From NCBI RefSeq assembly GCF_022201045.2, contig NC_068558.1, positions 50,075,501-50,139,500 of the forward strand: a stretch of 64,000 bases of DNA. The letters are read 5' to 3'. A model generated the notes under the pieces. That model saw only the letters and a list, made by a program, of their open reading frames with translations. It had not been told where the DNA came from and did no database searches. This document shows positions 47,655 to 59,369 of the stretch, in pieces. The DNA is from Citrus sinensis. Its lineage: Eukaryota; Streptophyta; Magnoliopsida; Sapindales; Rutaceae. The position numbers and the translations under genes are program-made. Within the stretch, counting starts at the first letter, position 1; every line of letters starts with the position of its first letter.

Positions 47655-47826
47655 ATGCAGAATCAAGTATTGACTACTGCATACAAAAGTGAGTGAGTGC
47701 TTTCATCATCACACATCCTAAGATTCCATGTCACTTTGCGGGAAAAAATTTCACTTTCTTGCTAACCAAACAAGAAACTGAATGCCTTTTTCTTCAAATA
47801 AAAAAAAAAATCTGAAAAAAAATTGA
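44876..47826. other. Gene-poor region upstream of the S-domain kinase
   Basis: Contains an AT-rich stretch (44900-45240), a segment ending in ACCAAACGGGCC near 45450-45461 that resembles a hAT-type MITE end, a purine-rich stretch (45890-46160) with G runs of 9 and 13 at 45972-45995, and a CT microsatellite just before the kinase. The minus-strand frame at 45799-46149 is a low-complexity artefact of the purine tract. Confidence 0.45.
47622..47651 (+). repeat. (CT)n tract in the kinase leader
   Basis: About 14 CT units end some 175 bases before the kinase ATG, probably in the 5' leader or core promoter. CT/GA tracts near plant start sites often influence transcription; the effect here is inferred. 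Confidence 0.6.
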
Positions 47827-50511
47827 ATGAAATTAATGTCACGACGCACCTCCATATCATCACCTTCTTCTTCTTTCATGTCCGCGACATTTCTTGTTCT
47901 CTTTCTTCTTCTTATTACAGCCGTTCTTGTTACCCGAGTTGAATCAAAAGTTCAAATTAATCCAAGTTTTGAACTTGCTGTTTCGAAAAAGGAGGCAGCA
48001 GCAGCTGAACTGAGAAGAAGCAACACGAGATTGGAGGAAAAGGGCAGAGTTATTATCAAAGGAAACTCAACAATTATAAGCCAAAATCAGACATTCAGGC
48101 TGGGGTTCTTTGCAACAAATGGGGAGTCCAGCTGGTACCTGGGGATTTGGTACGCTTCAATTCCTACGCCTACTTATGTTTGGGTTGCTAATCGTGAAAA
48201 ATCTGTCGCTGATGTAACACAATCCACATTACTAATCACTGAAAAGGGTAAACTAGCTATTAAAGATTCACAAAACTCCATCATTTGGCAAAGTACAAAC
48301 ACTGAGAAAGCAACTGATATGTATCTTTTAGAGACTGGTAATTTAGTTTTGCTATCATCAGCGGGTTCACTTGTGTGGCAAAGCTTTGATCACCCAACCG
48401 ACACGTGGCTTCCTGGTATGAATATCTCAGTTGGTGGATCTATAACTTCTTGGAAAAGTTTATTTGATCCATCTCCTGGTTTTTACTCACTCAGGCTGAG
48501 TCCGACAGGGTATAATCAGATTGAGCTTGTGTATAACGGTACTATTGTCTATTGGTCTACTGGGAACTGGACTGGTAATGCATTTGTTAATGTTCCTGAA
48601 ATGACGATCCCTTATATATACAAGTTCCATTTCTTGAATCCGTATACGTCCAAGGCATCGTTTGGGTACACTGAAAAGCCCCTGGATAACGGGCAAAAGC
48701 CACCATTGTCAAGGTTTCACGTCGATCCAAGTGGGCAGCTTAAGCAATATACTTGGTCGCAGCAGACTGACTATTGGAACATGTTTTGGTCACAGCCTGA
48801 GGATATTTGTAGAGTTCATGGCCTATGTGGTAATTTTGGTTTTTGTAAGAGCTCTTTGTTAAGGCCATGTATGTGTTTTGATGGGTTTAGGCCTGTTGAT
48901 AGTTATGGTTGGAATTCTGGTGATTACTCTGGTGGGTGCAGCCGTGAAAGTAAGGTTTTGTGTGATCAGAGTGACTGGTTTGAGGAGGTTGGTGTTGTGG
49001 AGTTTATTGGAGCCGTTACCGAGTCATTTTCAGCTGGTAGGAGCATTTGTGAGAGGTCTTGTTTAGCTAATTGCTCTTGCATTGGGTTGTACCATGATGT
49101 GAGGACTAATTTGTGCAAGAATTTATATGGGGAACTCTTAAATTTGAGGAATTTGACCTCCGATAGCACGAATGAAGACATTTTGTATGTTAGGGCACCA
49201 AGGGGAGGAACAGAGAGGAAAAATATATCAACATTAATGGTTTTGGTTGCTGGCATTGTTGGTTCGATTGCAGCTTTGGTATTAGCAGCAGTGATGCTAA
49301 TGATTTTGCGTAAGAAAAGAAAGAAGAGGAAGGATGTGGATGAAGAGGATGTTTTTCCAGTGCTGAATTTGAAGGTTTTTTCTTACAAAGAACTTCATAC
49401 AGTGACAAGGGGTTTCTCAGAGAAACTTGGGCACGGTGGATTTGGGGCAGTTTTTCAAGGAGAGTTATCAGATTCCACTCTTGTTGCAGTAAAACGCCTT
49501 GAAAGGCCCGGCAGTGGAGAGAGAGAATTCAGGGCAGAAGTATGCACAATTGGGAACATTCAACATGTCAATCTGGTGAGACTTAGAGGTTTTTGCTCAG
49601 AAAATTCTCACAGACTTTTGGTCTATGATTATATGCGTAATGGTGCTTTGAGTCTGTATTTACGCAAAGATGGTCTTAATCTCAACTGGGATGTCAGATT
49701 TCGGATAGCTGTTGGTACAGCTAGGGGCATTGCATACTTACATGAGGAATGCAGAGATTGCATTATCCATTGTGATATCAAACCAGAAAACATTCTTTTG
49801 GATAGTGATTACACGGCCAAGGTATCAGATTTTGGACTAGCCAAGCTGATTGGTCGAGACTTTAGTCGAGTGTTGGCCACAATGAGGGGCACATGGGGCT
49901 ATGTAGCCCCAGAATGGATATCCGGATTGGCAATTACCACAAAGGCTGACGTGTATAGCTATGGAATGACATTGTTAGAGTTAATTGGTGGCCGCAGAAA
50001 TGTGGAAGCACCAGCTTCTGGACGCAATGCAAATATCGGTGGTGGAGGTGAGCATGGGGACAAGTGGTTTTTTCCTCCATGGGCAGCACAACAAATAATT
50101 GAGGGCAATGTGGCGGCAGTCGTGGATGATAGGCTTGGTGGTGCATATAAGGTTGAGGAGGCAGAGCGAGTTGCGTTGGTGGCAATTTGGTGCATTCAAG
50201 ATAATGAGGAAATGAGGCCAACAATGGGAACGGTTGTGAAGATGTTGGAGGGAGTATTGGAGGTGACAGCACCTCCACCACCTAGACTGATTCAAGCACT
50301 TGTTTCTGGGGAGTCTTATCATGGGGTTAGGAAGGATTCCAGCAATGGTGTAGGCACTGGTGGTGACGGTTCTGGTGATATTGGAGAATCAAGGGGTGGT
50401 TCACACTCATCTTTTGGTAATGTCTCTTCCCCAATGAATGAGAATGCGAATGTTTCGATTGAAAAGTTTGCTGAAGAGACGGAGAAAGATAATTCCAGCT
50501 CAAGTCAGTAG
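47827..50511 (+). CDS. RLK4: G-type lectin S-domain receptor-like kinase, RLK4-like
   Basis: Intronless, 894 residues. Signal peptide about 1-41; B-lectin domain (about 55-175, TYVWVANRE, GNLVL, SFDHPTDTWLPGM); S-locus glycoprotein domain with an EGF-like Cys cluster (CRVHGLCGNFGFCKSS, about 328-343); PAN-like region (CERSCLANCSCIGLY); one membrane helix (about 468-492) followed by a stop-transfer basic run (RKKRKKRKD); kinase domain with catalytic K556, HCD at 648-650 in place of HRD, DFG at 668-670, and GTWGYVAPEW. The HCD makes it a non-RD kinase, common in SD2-type and LRK10-like receptors linked to immune or stress signalling. It probably senses an extracellular ligand; the ligand is unknown. 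The RLK4 (At4g00340) name rests on resemblance and on the neighbouring RHB1A and MATE genes. The second Met (MSRR, codon 4) is an alternative start. Confidence 0.93.
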   Translation: MKLMSRRTSISSPSSSFMSATFLVLFLLLITAVLVTRVESKVQINPSFELAVSKKEAAAAELRRSNTRLEEKGRVIIKGNSTIISQNQTFRLGFFATNGESSWYLGIWYASIPTPTYVWVANREKSVADVTQSTLLITEKGKLAIKDSQNSIIWQSTNTEKATDMYLLETGNLVLLSSAGSLVWQSFDHPTDTWLPGMNISVGGSITSWKSLFDPSPGFYSLRLSPTGYNQIELVYNGTIVYWSTGNWTGNAFVNVPEMTIPYIYKFHFLNPYTSKASFGYTEKPLDNGQKPPLSRFHVDPSGQLKQYTWSQQTDYWNMFWSQPEDICRVHGLCGNFGFCKSSLLRPCMCFDGFRPVDSYGWNSGDYSGGCSRESKVLCDQSDWFEEVGVVEFIGAVTESFSAGRSICERSCLANCSCIGLYHDVRTNLCKNLYGELLNLRNLTSDSTNEDILYVRAPRGGTERKNISTLMVLVAGIVGSIAALVLAAVMLMILRKKRKKRKDVDEEDVFPVLNLKVFSYKELHTVTRGFSEKLGHGGFGAVFQGELSDSTLVAVKRLERPGSGEREFRAEVCTIGNIQHVNLVRLRGFCSENSHRLLVYDYMRNGALSLYLRKDGLNLNWDVRFRIAVGTARGIAYLHEECRDCIIHCDIKPENILLDSDYTAKVSDFGLAKLIGRDFSRVLATMRGTWGYVAPEWISGLAITTKADVYSYGMTLLELIGGRRNVEAPASGRNANIGGGGEHGDKWFFPPWAAQQIIEGNVAAVVDDRLGGAYKVEEAERVALVAIWCIQDNEEMRPTMGTVVKMLEGVLEVTAPPPPRLIQALVSGESYHGVRKDSSNGVGTGGDGSGDIGESRGGSHSSFGNVSSPMNENANVSIEKFAEETEKDNSSSSQ

Positions 50512-51880
50512 TGTTTTTTAGGATGTTTTTCCCCAGGTTGAAACTTCACTAGAAATAGATCTGTTGTAGATTATCACGATGTAAACAGATTGACACCTAT
50601 TTTGAAGTTTTACCTCTTTGGAACTTAAAATGGTTCCCAATTCTATGAGATTCAAAGGCTCAATCTTACGTGCATATTAATTTATGAGTGTATATGTTAT
50701 ATCCCTTTTATCTTTTAATTCTAATTTAGACCTGTTAAGTTTTATAAGACAGATAATTATTTTGTGGGTATGTGCATACTAATTAAAATCAGAATCATAA
50801 AATAGTATAATCACTGATCGCGAATGGCCCACATGGGCAACATCAATCAAAGCACTTAAGGTCCACGGCTCCAAATTCATGTGTGAAGCTTAAGTTGTGG
50901 TAGTACTGATTGCACGCCCATTATTACATCGACTTTTTGTGAAGTATTTAGTATTCAATCAAGAAGGTCAGATTATCGACATTCAACTTTTTATTTAGTC
51001 GTTTAAGTTCATGATAGGGTTGGGATCACGGACGCACTTCATAATCAAAATTTGACATTCCCCCATGATATGCCCCAGCCCCATCATCTCACCCACAAGC
51101 GCGTTCATGCTGCTGCTTCCTAACCTTTGTTCATCTAATCTTTTTCAACAACTCAATATAATGACAACCCATTGTCGGTCCATTTTATTTGAATTATAAC
51201 GTGCTGTGATGTTAAATACATGCCATTTAACTAACCAATCCGTCTTTGGCCTTTATATTTCAGCCATCAATTAGGAATAACAACGTCTGGGGTCCTTTTT
51301 AACTTTTTTATAACTTTCAAGTGAGGACAGAGTTTAGGGAGCGCAATAGGGTGGGTTCTTAATGGAGTTTATTCATTTTTGTTGATAGGTTCCTAATATT
51401 TATGAAAATAACAGAAATACCCTTTCGTGTTTAGCTATGTACTATCTTTCCAACATTGTGAGCCGAGGTTAACTTAGGTAGGGATCTACTTAATATAAAT
51501 GGACTAACTCTATCCTCATTTGAGAAAATTTAAGGCATTATTTCTAACTTCTAAGGAAGCAGGCTTCGAAACTGATATCATCAAATCACAATCTTGATAT
51601 TTTCTTTTCTGAATCCCAAAGATAAACAACACGACAGTACGGTATTTGTAAATTGTGTAACACGAGACCCAGTCAACTTACCGTCCCTCGGCCCGTTTCA
51701 AACAGATGTGTTTCAACGGACACCCTCAATCATAGCTAGACATATAAATGGCCAATTACTTCTTCCACACACAAAAACTTTTCATGTAGAAATAAAAGAA
51801 AAATAGACTTACTAAAAAGGAAAAAAAAAAATCTTGTTGATTCAATCTGTATTCTTAAAACTTCGAAGATCAAACGTTAA
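50512..51880. other. Intergenic region upstream of the MATE gene
   Basis: No supported gene. The frame at 51594-51806 (+) has no recognisable domain and is not in phase with the MATE exon by any obvious splice. If the MATE gene has an extra 5' exon with its ATG, it should lie here. Confidence 0.4.
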
Positions 51881-54265
51881 TTAAAAAAGGCTGCAATAAA
51901 ACAACTGCAAAAAAGGTGCCATAAGAAAACTGCAAAAATTGCGACCCATTCAGAAACTGAGGCACTTACGGCAGGGGATGAACGTTCATCCTCTGCCTCA
52001 GAATCTCCAACATCAAAAAGCAAGCCAGTATTGATCGATGGCGTCTCCATTTTCGAGACTGCTGAATTGCATCATGCTCCCACCACATTAATTGAGTCCC
52101 GTGAAGAAGATTATCCTGCAATACAAAATTTCCGCGATGCAACGTACATATGCTGTGTTGAGTCTAGCAAGGTGTGGGGCATTGCAGGTCCTATTGCCTT
52201 CAACATCTTGTGCAATTATGGGATTAATTCATTTACCAATATCTTTGTTGGTCATATTGGAGATATTGAGCTATCTGCAGTCGCAATTTCGCTCTCTGTA
52301 ATCGCAAACTTCTCATTTGGCTTCTTGGTTAGCTTCCCTTCATCTTTTTTTAATCCTTTGAATACTTTCAATATCCGCCAGTTTCAGGCTCTTTTTCTTT
52401 CACATTTTTATCTACAGGTTTTGAAACAAGAAATTAAATAATGTATAAATTGGTAATGCACAAATTCCTCTTCAACGTGATGGATGTCACAAAGATTTAA
52501 AGGATGTCTGCCGAGCAATTATTTAATATATGCTTACTATCTGAAAATGAGCCATTAATCCTGGCATGTTTGACAAAATTGCAGCTTGGCATGGCTAGTG
52601 CACTTGAGACTCTATGCGGACAGGCATTTGGAGCTGGGCAAGTAGAATTACTCGGCGTGTATATGCAACGCTCAATTTTAATCCTCTTTGTTACCTGCAT
52701 ATTCTTGTTACCACTTTACATATTCGCAACGCCAATATTGAAGCTCCTTGGCCAGAGAGATGATATTGCAGAATTTGCTGGGACATTTGCTATCCAAGTG
52801 ATTCCTCAAATGTTTTCACTAGCCTTTAATTTCCCATCACAAAAGTTCTTACAGGCTCAAAGTAAGGTTGGTGTTCTAGCTTGGATTGGTCTCGCAGCTT
52901 TTGTCGTACACATTGGGATGCTTTATTTCTTCATTCATATGCTCAATTGGGGTACGGCTGGTGCTGCCGCAGCTTATAACATCTCAGCTTTGGGAATATC
53001 TATTGGTCAGATGATTTATGTGGTTCGTTATTGCAAAGATGGCTGGAAGGGATTATCTTGGTTGGCCTTTAAGGATATATGGGGCTTTGTCAGATTGTCT
53101 ATAGCTTCAGCTATTATGCTTTGCTTGGAGATTTGGTATTTTATGACCATTATTGTTCTCACAGGACATCTTGAGGATCCGGTTATAGCGGTTGGTTCCC
53201 TTTCCATATGGTGAGAGCATTATTACTTTGTATAAGTGAAGCTTGAGGTTCAATTCTGACGATCTTGTAAGTTCAATTTTGTTTGATATTCCTGTTTCAG
53301 CATGAACATCAATGGCTGGGAAGGCATGTTATTTCTTGGAATCAATGCAGCTATTAGGTAACAAAGTTTTACTATTTCCTTCCGTGGGGATATTTCAGTA
53401 TTGGTTATGGTCAATGAGGAAATAATGCTATCTCTGCTTGCTTCAGCGTACGAGTGTCTAATGAGCTAGGATCATCACATCCCAGAGCTGCAAAATACTC
53501 GGTCATTATAACAACCACTCAGTCACTCTTTATAGGGATATTTTGTGCAATTGTTATCTTGGTAACGAAAGATGACTTTTCAATTATATTCACAGACAGT
53601 GAAGAGATGAGAAAAGCCGTGGCTGACTTAGCCTCCCTTCTTGGCATAACCATGTTGCTAAACAGTGTTCAGCCAGTCATATCTGGTGAGATTTTAACAG
53701 AAGAAAATGCGCAAAACTAATAGTGTCACAAGAAGGCAGCCATCCTGAAATAACTATTTTATGATCATTGCAGGAGTTGCTGTAGGAGGAGGTTGGCAAG
53801 CCTTGGTTGCTTATATAAACTTGTTCTGTTATTATGTTGTTGGCCTCCCTTTTGGGTTTCTTCTTGGTTACAAGTTGAAGTTTGGAGTGCAGGTAAAGAT
53901 TTTAATCCACTTATCCCCATTTCATCGCTTAGATTTGATCTCCAGTCTAGTAGCTTGCATTGCAAGAACAATGACATTTCATTCTTGTCGCAGGGAATTT
54001 GGATTGGAATGATTTGTGGGACTTTACTGCAGACATTAATCCTTTTGTACATAGTTTATAAAACAAATTGGAACAAGGAGGTACGTACTAGCAGCATATT
54101 ACTATTAGAATATTTATTATAAATTCATGGTCTTTCCTCTTATTATTTTTCAACTTTATTTTATTTTACCACGGAAATCAAATTTTCCAGGTTGAACAAG
54201 CATCCGAACGGATGCGGAAGTGGGGAGCTGGGCAAGACAGAAGATCTGACTCTGATACAACATAA
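51881..54265 (+). CDS. MATE (multidrug and toxic compound extrusion) transporter, DTX-type; start not found
   Basis: Exons: open frame 51881-52327, then 52585-53210, 53301-53357, 53447-53685, 53774-53892, 53994-54080 and 54191-54265, all in phase. The core of about 500 residues has about 12 membrane helices and MATE landmarks: ESSKVWGIAGPIAFN near TM1, LGMASALETLCGQAFGAGQ after TM2, ASAIMLCLEIWYF in the second half, VRVSNELGSSHPRAAKYS, and GVAVGGGWQALVAYINL. Such carriers export flavonoids, alkaloids or organic acids by H+ antiport at the vacuole or plasma membrane. The frame is open back to a stop at 51878 and has no ATG before TM1; 51881 is therefore only the limit of the open frame. A small upstream exon (possible acceptor CATTCAG at 51952), a non-ATG start or a damaged 5' end are all possible. 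The likely counterpart is the DTX34-like gene At4g00350. Confidence 0.83.
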
Positions 54266-54899
54266 CACTTGCTCATCTAGAAAAATTTTGACTTGAAAGC
54301 AAATTAAATGTGTATTAGTTAGTTCACTCTTGAAGCTACCTAGAAGTACTGAACCCGATAGTGAGGAATTCAATCGGAATATATATTGTTTAATTTGCTT
54401 ATCTTAATCACATTCTTGTCTTGTCGAGAATTGACGATAACATGTTCCTGGGAGGACATGCAAGCAACAACCATTTTAAAAAATGGGTCTATTTTTAACA
54501 CAAAGGGCAATAACATGGTCATTGGCTCAAACTCGGATAAATGTAACCTATGATTTCCCTTGTTTTGACTTATGTGTTTGATTGTTTTGCGCCAAAAAAA
54601 GGAAAAATAAAAACTTCACCATCACCACTCACCAACCAATGATATCTATTTTATAATCGTCAAAGATTTCAGCAGCTTGCTGCCCATGTCCAGTTTTTCC
54701 AGTTAAAATGAATCCACAAGGCTAAAATGTCGTTCGTCCGTTCGTGATTCTCAGCTTTAAAGGATGTTTCTCTGTTATACGCGCTTACTGACATATACTT
54801 GCTTCCCAGCCCTCCCTTGTCAACACAGGTGATGGGCCCTCATACTTTTCCTTTTTAAACGTTACATACAAAATATCACATTCTTGTTAACTTATTTAC

Positions 54900-56120
54900 C
54901 AATTAAGTGCACAACAATATAACAAGAGAAAGAGAGAGAGTAAATAAGAGGCACAATATTTATAGACAAATTTTATTTAATTTCAAGTATCTACAAATAA
55001 GGAGATGAGTTCTCTTTTTACAGTCTTAAATGAAATAAATAATTAGTAAATAAATATATCACTAGTCATGAGTTTTTATGAGATAGTGGGAGTAAATAAT
55101 AAGAGATGAAGAGTTGTGTTTTAAGTGTATTTTGGTTGCAAGGAAGACGGATAAAAATCTCACCAAAACAATGAATTTATTTTAGAAGTTCAGGGCACCT
55201 TACTAAAATGTGTCGTAAGGGGGGTTGTTTTAAGCTTGAAGGGAGGTGACAAAGAAGAAGGGTGCTTGGAATGGGTAATGGCAAGAATTCTAAAATGGTG
55301 CGAGTTGGTTTGAGATAGCACATGCAGACCTACAAAATAGCCAAGGGAGGTTAGAGCCTTAAAGGTGGAGCCGGCAGTGGCCGACGACCACACTCCAATG
55401 CTCACGTCAGCTACTTGAACTTTCATAGAGGTGAGAGCTTGCAAGCTCTCTAAAATGAATGTTGAAGGTTGAAGAAGACCCAAGCCCCTTCTTTCGTGTG
55501 TTTTGTGATGATTATCAGAGAAGATGAGTGTGAAAGAGAATGAGAGAGATTGAATATTTTTTTGCCTTTATATAGTACAACCTAAGTACCTTGCCACGTG
55601 GCATATATTTTAGTGGTGATTTTTTTGTCTTTTCTGAAATTCTCACATCCTTTTATCATCATGACAGTTTTTTGAGCCGTTAGGAGCATACTTGGAGGGC
55701 AAGGAGACGGTTTTTATTGTTTTGTGTACGTGGTGTACACTGCAGGTGGTCCAAGGTTCTTTTTATAGGGATTGTCTAAACAGTAGTTGACGTGACAGTT
55801 AAGGATCATTGTCCTTTGTGCGTTGTTTTTTGTTGTTTGTAGATATTACAATTGACTGTCTCCTCTTTTCTAACAAAATATTCTTGATTTGATTTCATCA
55901 AATCAAATATTTTATTGAGACATCACGTGTGATGGTCACTTTTAGATATTTCCTTCAATTCCTTGACTCTGTTGTGGCATACCCTGCGTATTAGTTTATC
56001 TGGAGAGTACACTCGGTATAGGTCGGGCACCCTAAGAGGTTAGTTTATAGCCATTAAAACCTCTTTATCGGCACGTGACACTTTATTTTTACCTCTCTTA
56101 TTTATTCCCCAAACAAGTTG
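54900..56120 (-). mobile_element. Possible LTR-like or promoter-bearing repeat (minus strand)
   Basis: Read on the minus strand, a palindromic GCCACGTGGC near 55594-55603 is followed about 20-30 bp later by a TATA-like ACTATATAAAGG (near 55565-55576), a CT/CA-rich leader and an open frame (55483-55190) without recognisable domain, then an AT-rich tail with AATAAA-like words. This resembles an LTR or a TRIM-like retroelement, or a noncoding gene. No termini, tRNA-binding site or coding domains were found, so it is tentative. Confidence 0.25.
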
Positions 56121-56489
56121 TTTAAGGGAAGAGATAATTATAATTATTTTATAACATTTTTAATATTTATCTAATTTTATCATTTCAAAATTATTTTCCC
56201 TATCTAATTTTTTCATAATTACAATATTGCCCCATAAATTATATTAATTCGACATTACATCTAATAATTGGCGTGTAATTTTCTTTTATCTATGTATTGT
56301 TTATAACCAAAAAAGAAAAAAAAAATGTAGTCCACCTCATATCAAGGTCTCGATGAAGAAAAACTATAATCACATATTAAGGAGCAAAATTTAAAAACAA
56401 AGCCACTATTTATAAAGAAGTTATTTCAAGTGTTTTTAAAAACGGGGTGATAAAAGAGAGGAGTGAGTAACTCTTATTCTTGAATATAA

Positions 56490-57120
56490 AAAACTGAACA
56501 TGTAAACATGGCTGGTAAATCAAACTAGTTTTCCAAAAAAATGACAACGTTAGAGACTTAGGAAGCTTTATAAAGTCACGAGCTGCTCACATTGCTTATA
56601 ATAGAAAACTGACTTCTCGAAACGACACGTTGCTCGTGCGTTTTGGTCAGTAACTGTCTTAAGTAACTCATGCGAGGAGGCATGTGCTGAGGCAGGTTCT
56701 AGAAATAAACCTGTTATTGAAACCAGGTAAATAAGCTAAGCTTTGAGAACTTTTTTCGCGTGTGGTTCTAGAGCCGTGTAGAAATAAATTTAAGAGAGAG
56801 AAAGCATCATCTTGTTCTCTATATTTTCTTGTATAAGGCTCTGTAATTGACTCCATTGTTAAATCAATAAAGCTCATCTAAAAGCTTCTCTCATGGACGT
56901 AGGCTAAGCATTCTTGCTCAACTGAACCACGTTAAATCTTTGGTATTTTTTGTGTGGTTCTTGGTTCATGTTCTTTAATGTTTCTTCATTGATTCTTGTT
57001 GCTTTATTGTTTTGTGATTTGCTATGTTCAGTCTTGTGTTTGTGCAACTTGAATTGATTTGATTAAAGAGATCTTGGGCAGTGATCAATTTTGTTAGTTT
57101 AAGAACAAACTAATTGCTAC
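56490..57120 (+). mobile_element. Solo or partial Ty1/copia-type LTR
   Basis: The stretch at about 56810-56945 (a TTCTCTATATTTTCTTGTA-like segment, an AATAAAGCTC signal, then TCATGGACGTAGGC and CTGAACCACGTTAAATCTT) closely follows the R-U5 pattern common to plant copia LTRs, where GTGGACGTAGGC and CCGAACCACGTAAA recur. No adjacent primer-binding site, polyprotein or second LTR is present in the window. Borders are approximate. Confidence 0.6.
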
Positions 57121-59369
57121 AAAACATAATAATATATTTCATATATTAATGTCAAGGATAAAATACAAAATAAAAGTGTATTAAAATTATCATTAAATTT
57201 ACCACTCGTGACTCAACAACTTAACATTTAGATGATTAACAATTAATGAGATGATTTTATTCAAAGTTATGATGATAATGAGCCTACAATCAGTTAAGAT
57301 AAATAACTTAATATTTTAATTAAAATAAATGTCATTTTATGAAATCACGGCATCAGTACTATAATTAAACATAAATAAGGTAAATAAAACATAAGACTTA
57401 TAAATTTAATATAAAATTATTAAATTAATATTAACTGTAAAATCAAAAATAAATTTTAAAAATGGAACATAATGATAAGGATAAAACTTGTTTTTTTATT
57501 TTGCATTTATATTGATCAATGATAAGGATGAAATTTATTCTCAAAATTAAATTTTGAAAAAAATTATTATTTTAACATCTTGCAAAGTGATTATAAGATG
57601 GGGTGATTATGCATCTTCTACACTTCCTCAACAACCACTCCTAAAGGTCTATAAGTACAATTATGGAGTAGATTTTAAAACACCATGAAATATGCATAAG
57701 ACTCAAAATTAAATCTAATTTTATTGAAATATTATTTATGTGTCCAATAATATTATAATATCTTTTTATTTTGTTTTGCTTTAATCCTTACCAAGATAAA
57801 TAATTTTGCTTAATTGACTTGTGTAGAAAACAAACTTATTCAACTTGTTTTCAACACAATTTTTTTTAATTAATGAATGATTTTTCTTTATTCAATTAAA
57901 GGAAATGAATAAACTACTTTCACTAAGATTATGTAGAAACCATATTAAATGTTTAATAATTAATAATTTTATAGTAATTTACTTATTTTACCTTCCAAGT
58001 AATTTACAAAATTTACATTTATCATGACATTGATGCAATAATTTTAATTATGACATTATAGAATTTTCCTTAAAATAAAATAATAATATGACTGAATTAA
58101 GAAAATTAAACAAGACAATATCAAATTAAAATAAGAAAACTCAAATAAATTCAATTATTATATTTGGACTCAGAAAACTTGTCCTTCATTATAATAGTTT
58201 AAACAAATAATCTATGTCTTTGGTATTATTCATATTAAAATATAAATAAAAATTTTTATACAAATTATTATGATATAACATGATAGGTTGAATAAATGTA
58301 AAAACGTAATAAGAATAAATCGTGTTGATATACCTCGATGGTTTGTACAAACTTACAACTTTAGTATTACTCAAATAATTTTAATTTTTTTTTCAAAAAA
58401 CCATTAAAACAGAAGAAAAAAAAAAGAAAAAAGAAAAATCTATGGATGGGTGACAGGGCTTATGATTCTCAAAAAACAATAAAGTAGATAATATAAATAT
58501 ATTAAATTGTAAAAATATCCTTTTTATTCAATTAGAGAAAATCCACAATCTAAACTCAAATCCAAACCTAAACCCAAACCCCTAGTCAATAATTAACCAA
58601 GGTTAGCTAATCAGGAAGAGATGTATTTATAAATAAATGAAGAGGGCTGTTGTAGAGAATAGAGCCACTCCTACAAACAAAAGTTACAAAACCCTAGAGC
58701 ATAAGTTTCACCCAAATCTCCACTTGGTTTTTTTATTACACTTGGCTTGGAGGGAGGGCTTAAAAAAGCAAGTGGAGAAATTTGTGGGGACAGGAAAGAG
58801 AAAAAGCCAAAGTCCAAGGAGGTCACTGAACATTGAACAAGGTGTGTCATTCATCGATTCAAAATGCATTTGCCTTGAATACGAGCTGGTAATGCTTCTT
58901 TTTGTCCTTTTTCTATCTTTCATTTGCAAAATTCTAACAATGTCAACAAACAGATACGCAAAATCAAAATAAAATCATCTGAATCTGTTTAAAATAATTG
59001 AAATATAGAGTCGAGTCGAAGTCCAGTCGAGTGCTCTCTCTTTCTCGCTCTAAGAGTAAACGAGTAAGAGAGAGAGAGCGCGGGACCTAATAAAACTTTC
59101 ATGGGTTCTTCAACTTCAAAACCCTAGATCATTTTTTTCCCGCCAAAACACTGTCATTAATTGGTACTTATTCTTGACCCAAAGTAATGCTTAAATCTCT
59201 GCATTACCACTTCGTTCTTTTTTTTTTTTTTAATTGGATATATAAAATATTATTTTTTTATATTATTGTTTAGTTTCTTTGATATTTTAGTTTCTTTGAT
59301 GTGAATCGATAAGGTTACGAACTAGAACCATTTCTTCTTTTAGGGTTTTGACCTCGAAATCCAAAATCC
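57121..59369. other. AT-rich intergenic region and ARID gene leader
   Basis: Very AT-rich to about 58550, with no gene. At 58637-58972 an open frame without recognisable domain overlaps a GC-richer patch; it is not called. From about 59010 there is a (GA)n/(CT)n-rich leader and two telo-box-like motifs (AAAACCCTAGA at 59118 and TTAGGGTTTT at 59340) just before the ARID start codon. Confidence 0.5.

Noticed and set aside
58637-58972. Plus-strand 111-residue frame upstream of the ARID gene
   Set aside because: No domain, and the second half is a low-complexity hydrophobic run. Probably upstream noncoding sequence.
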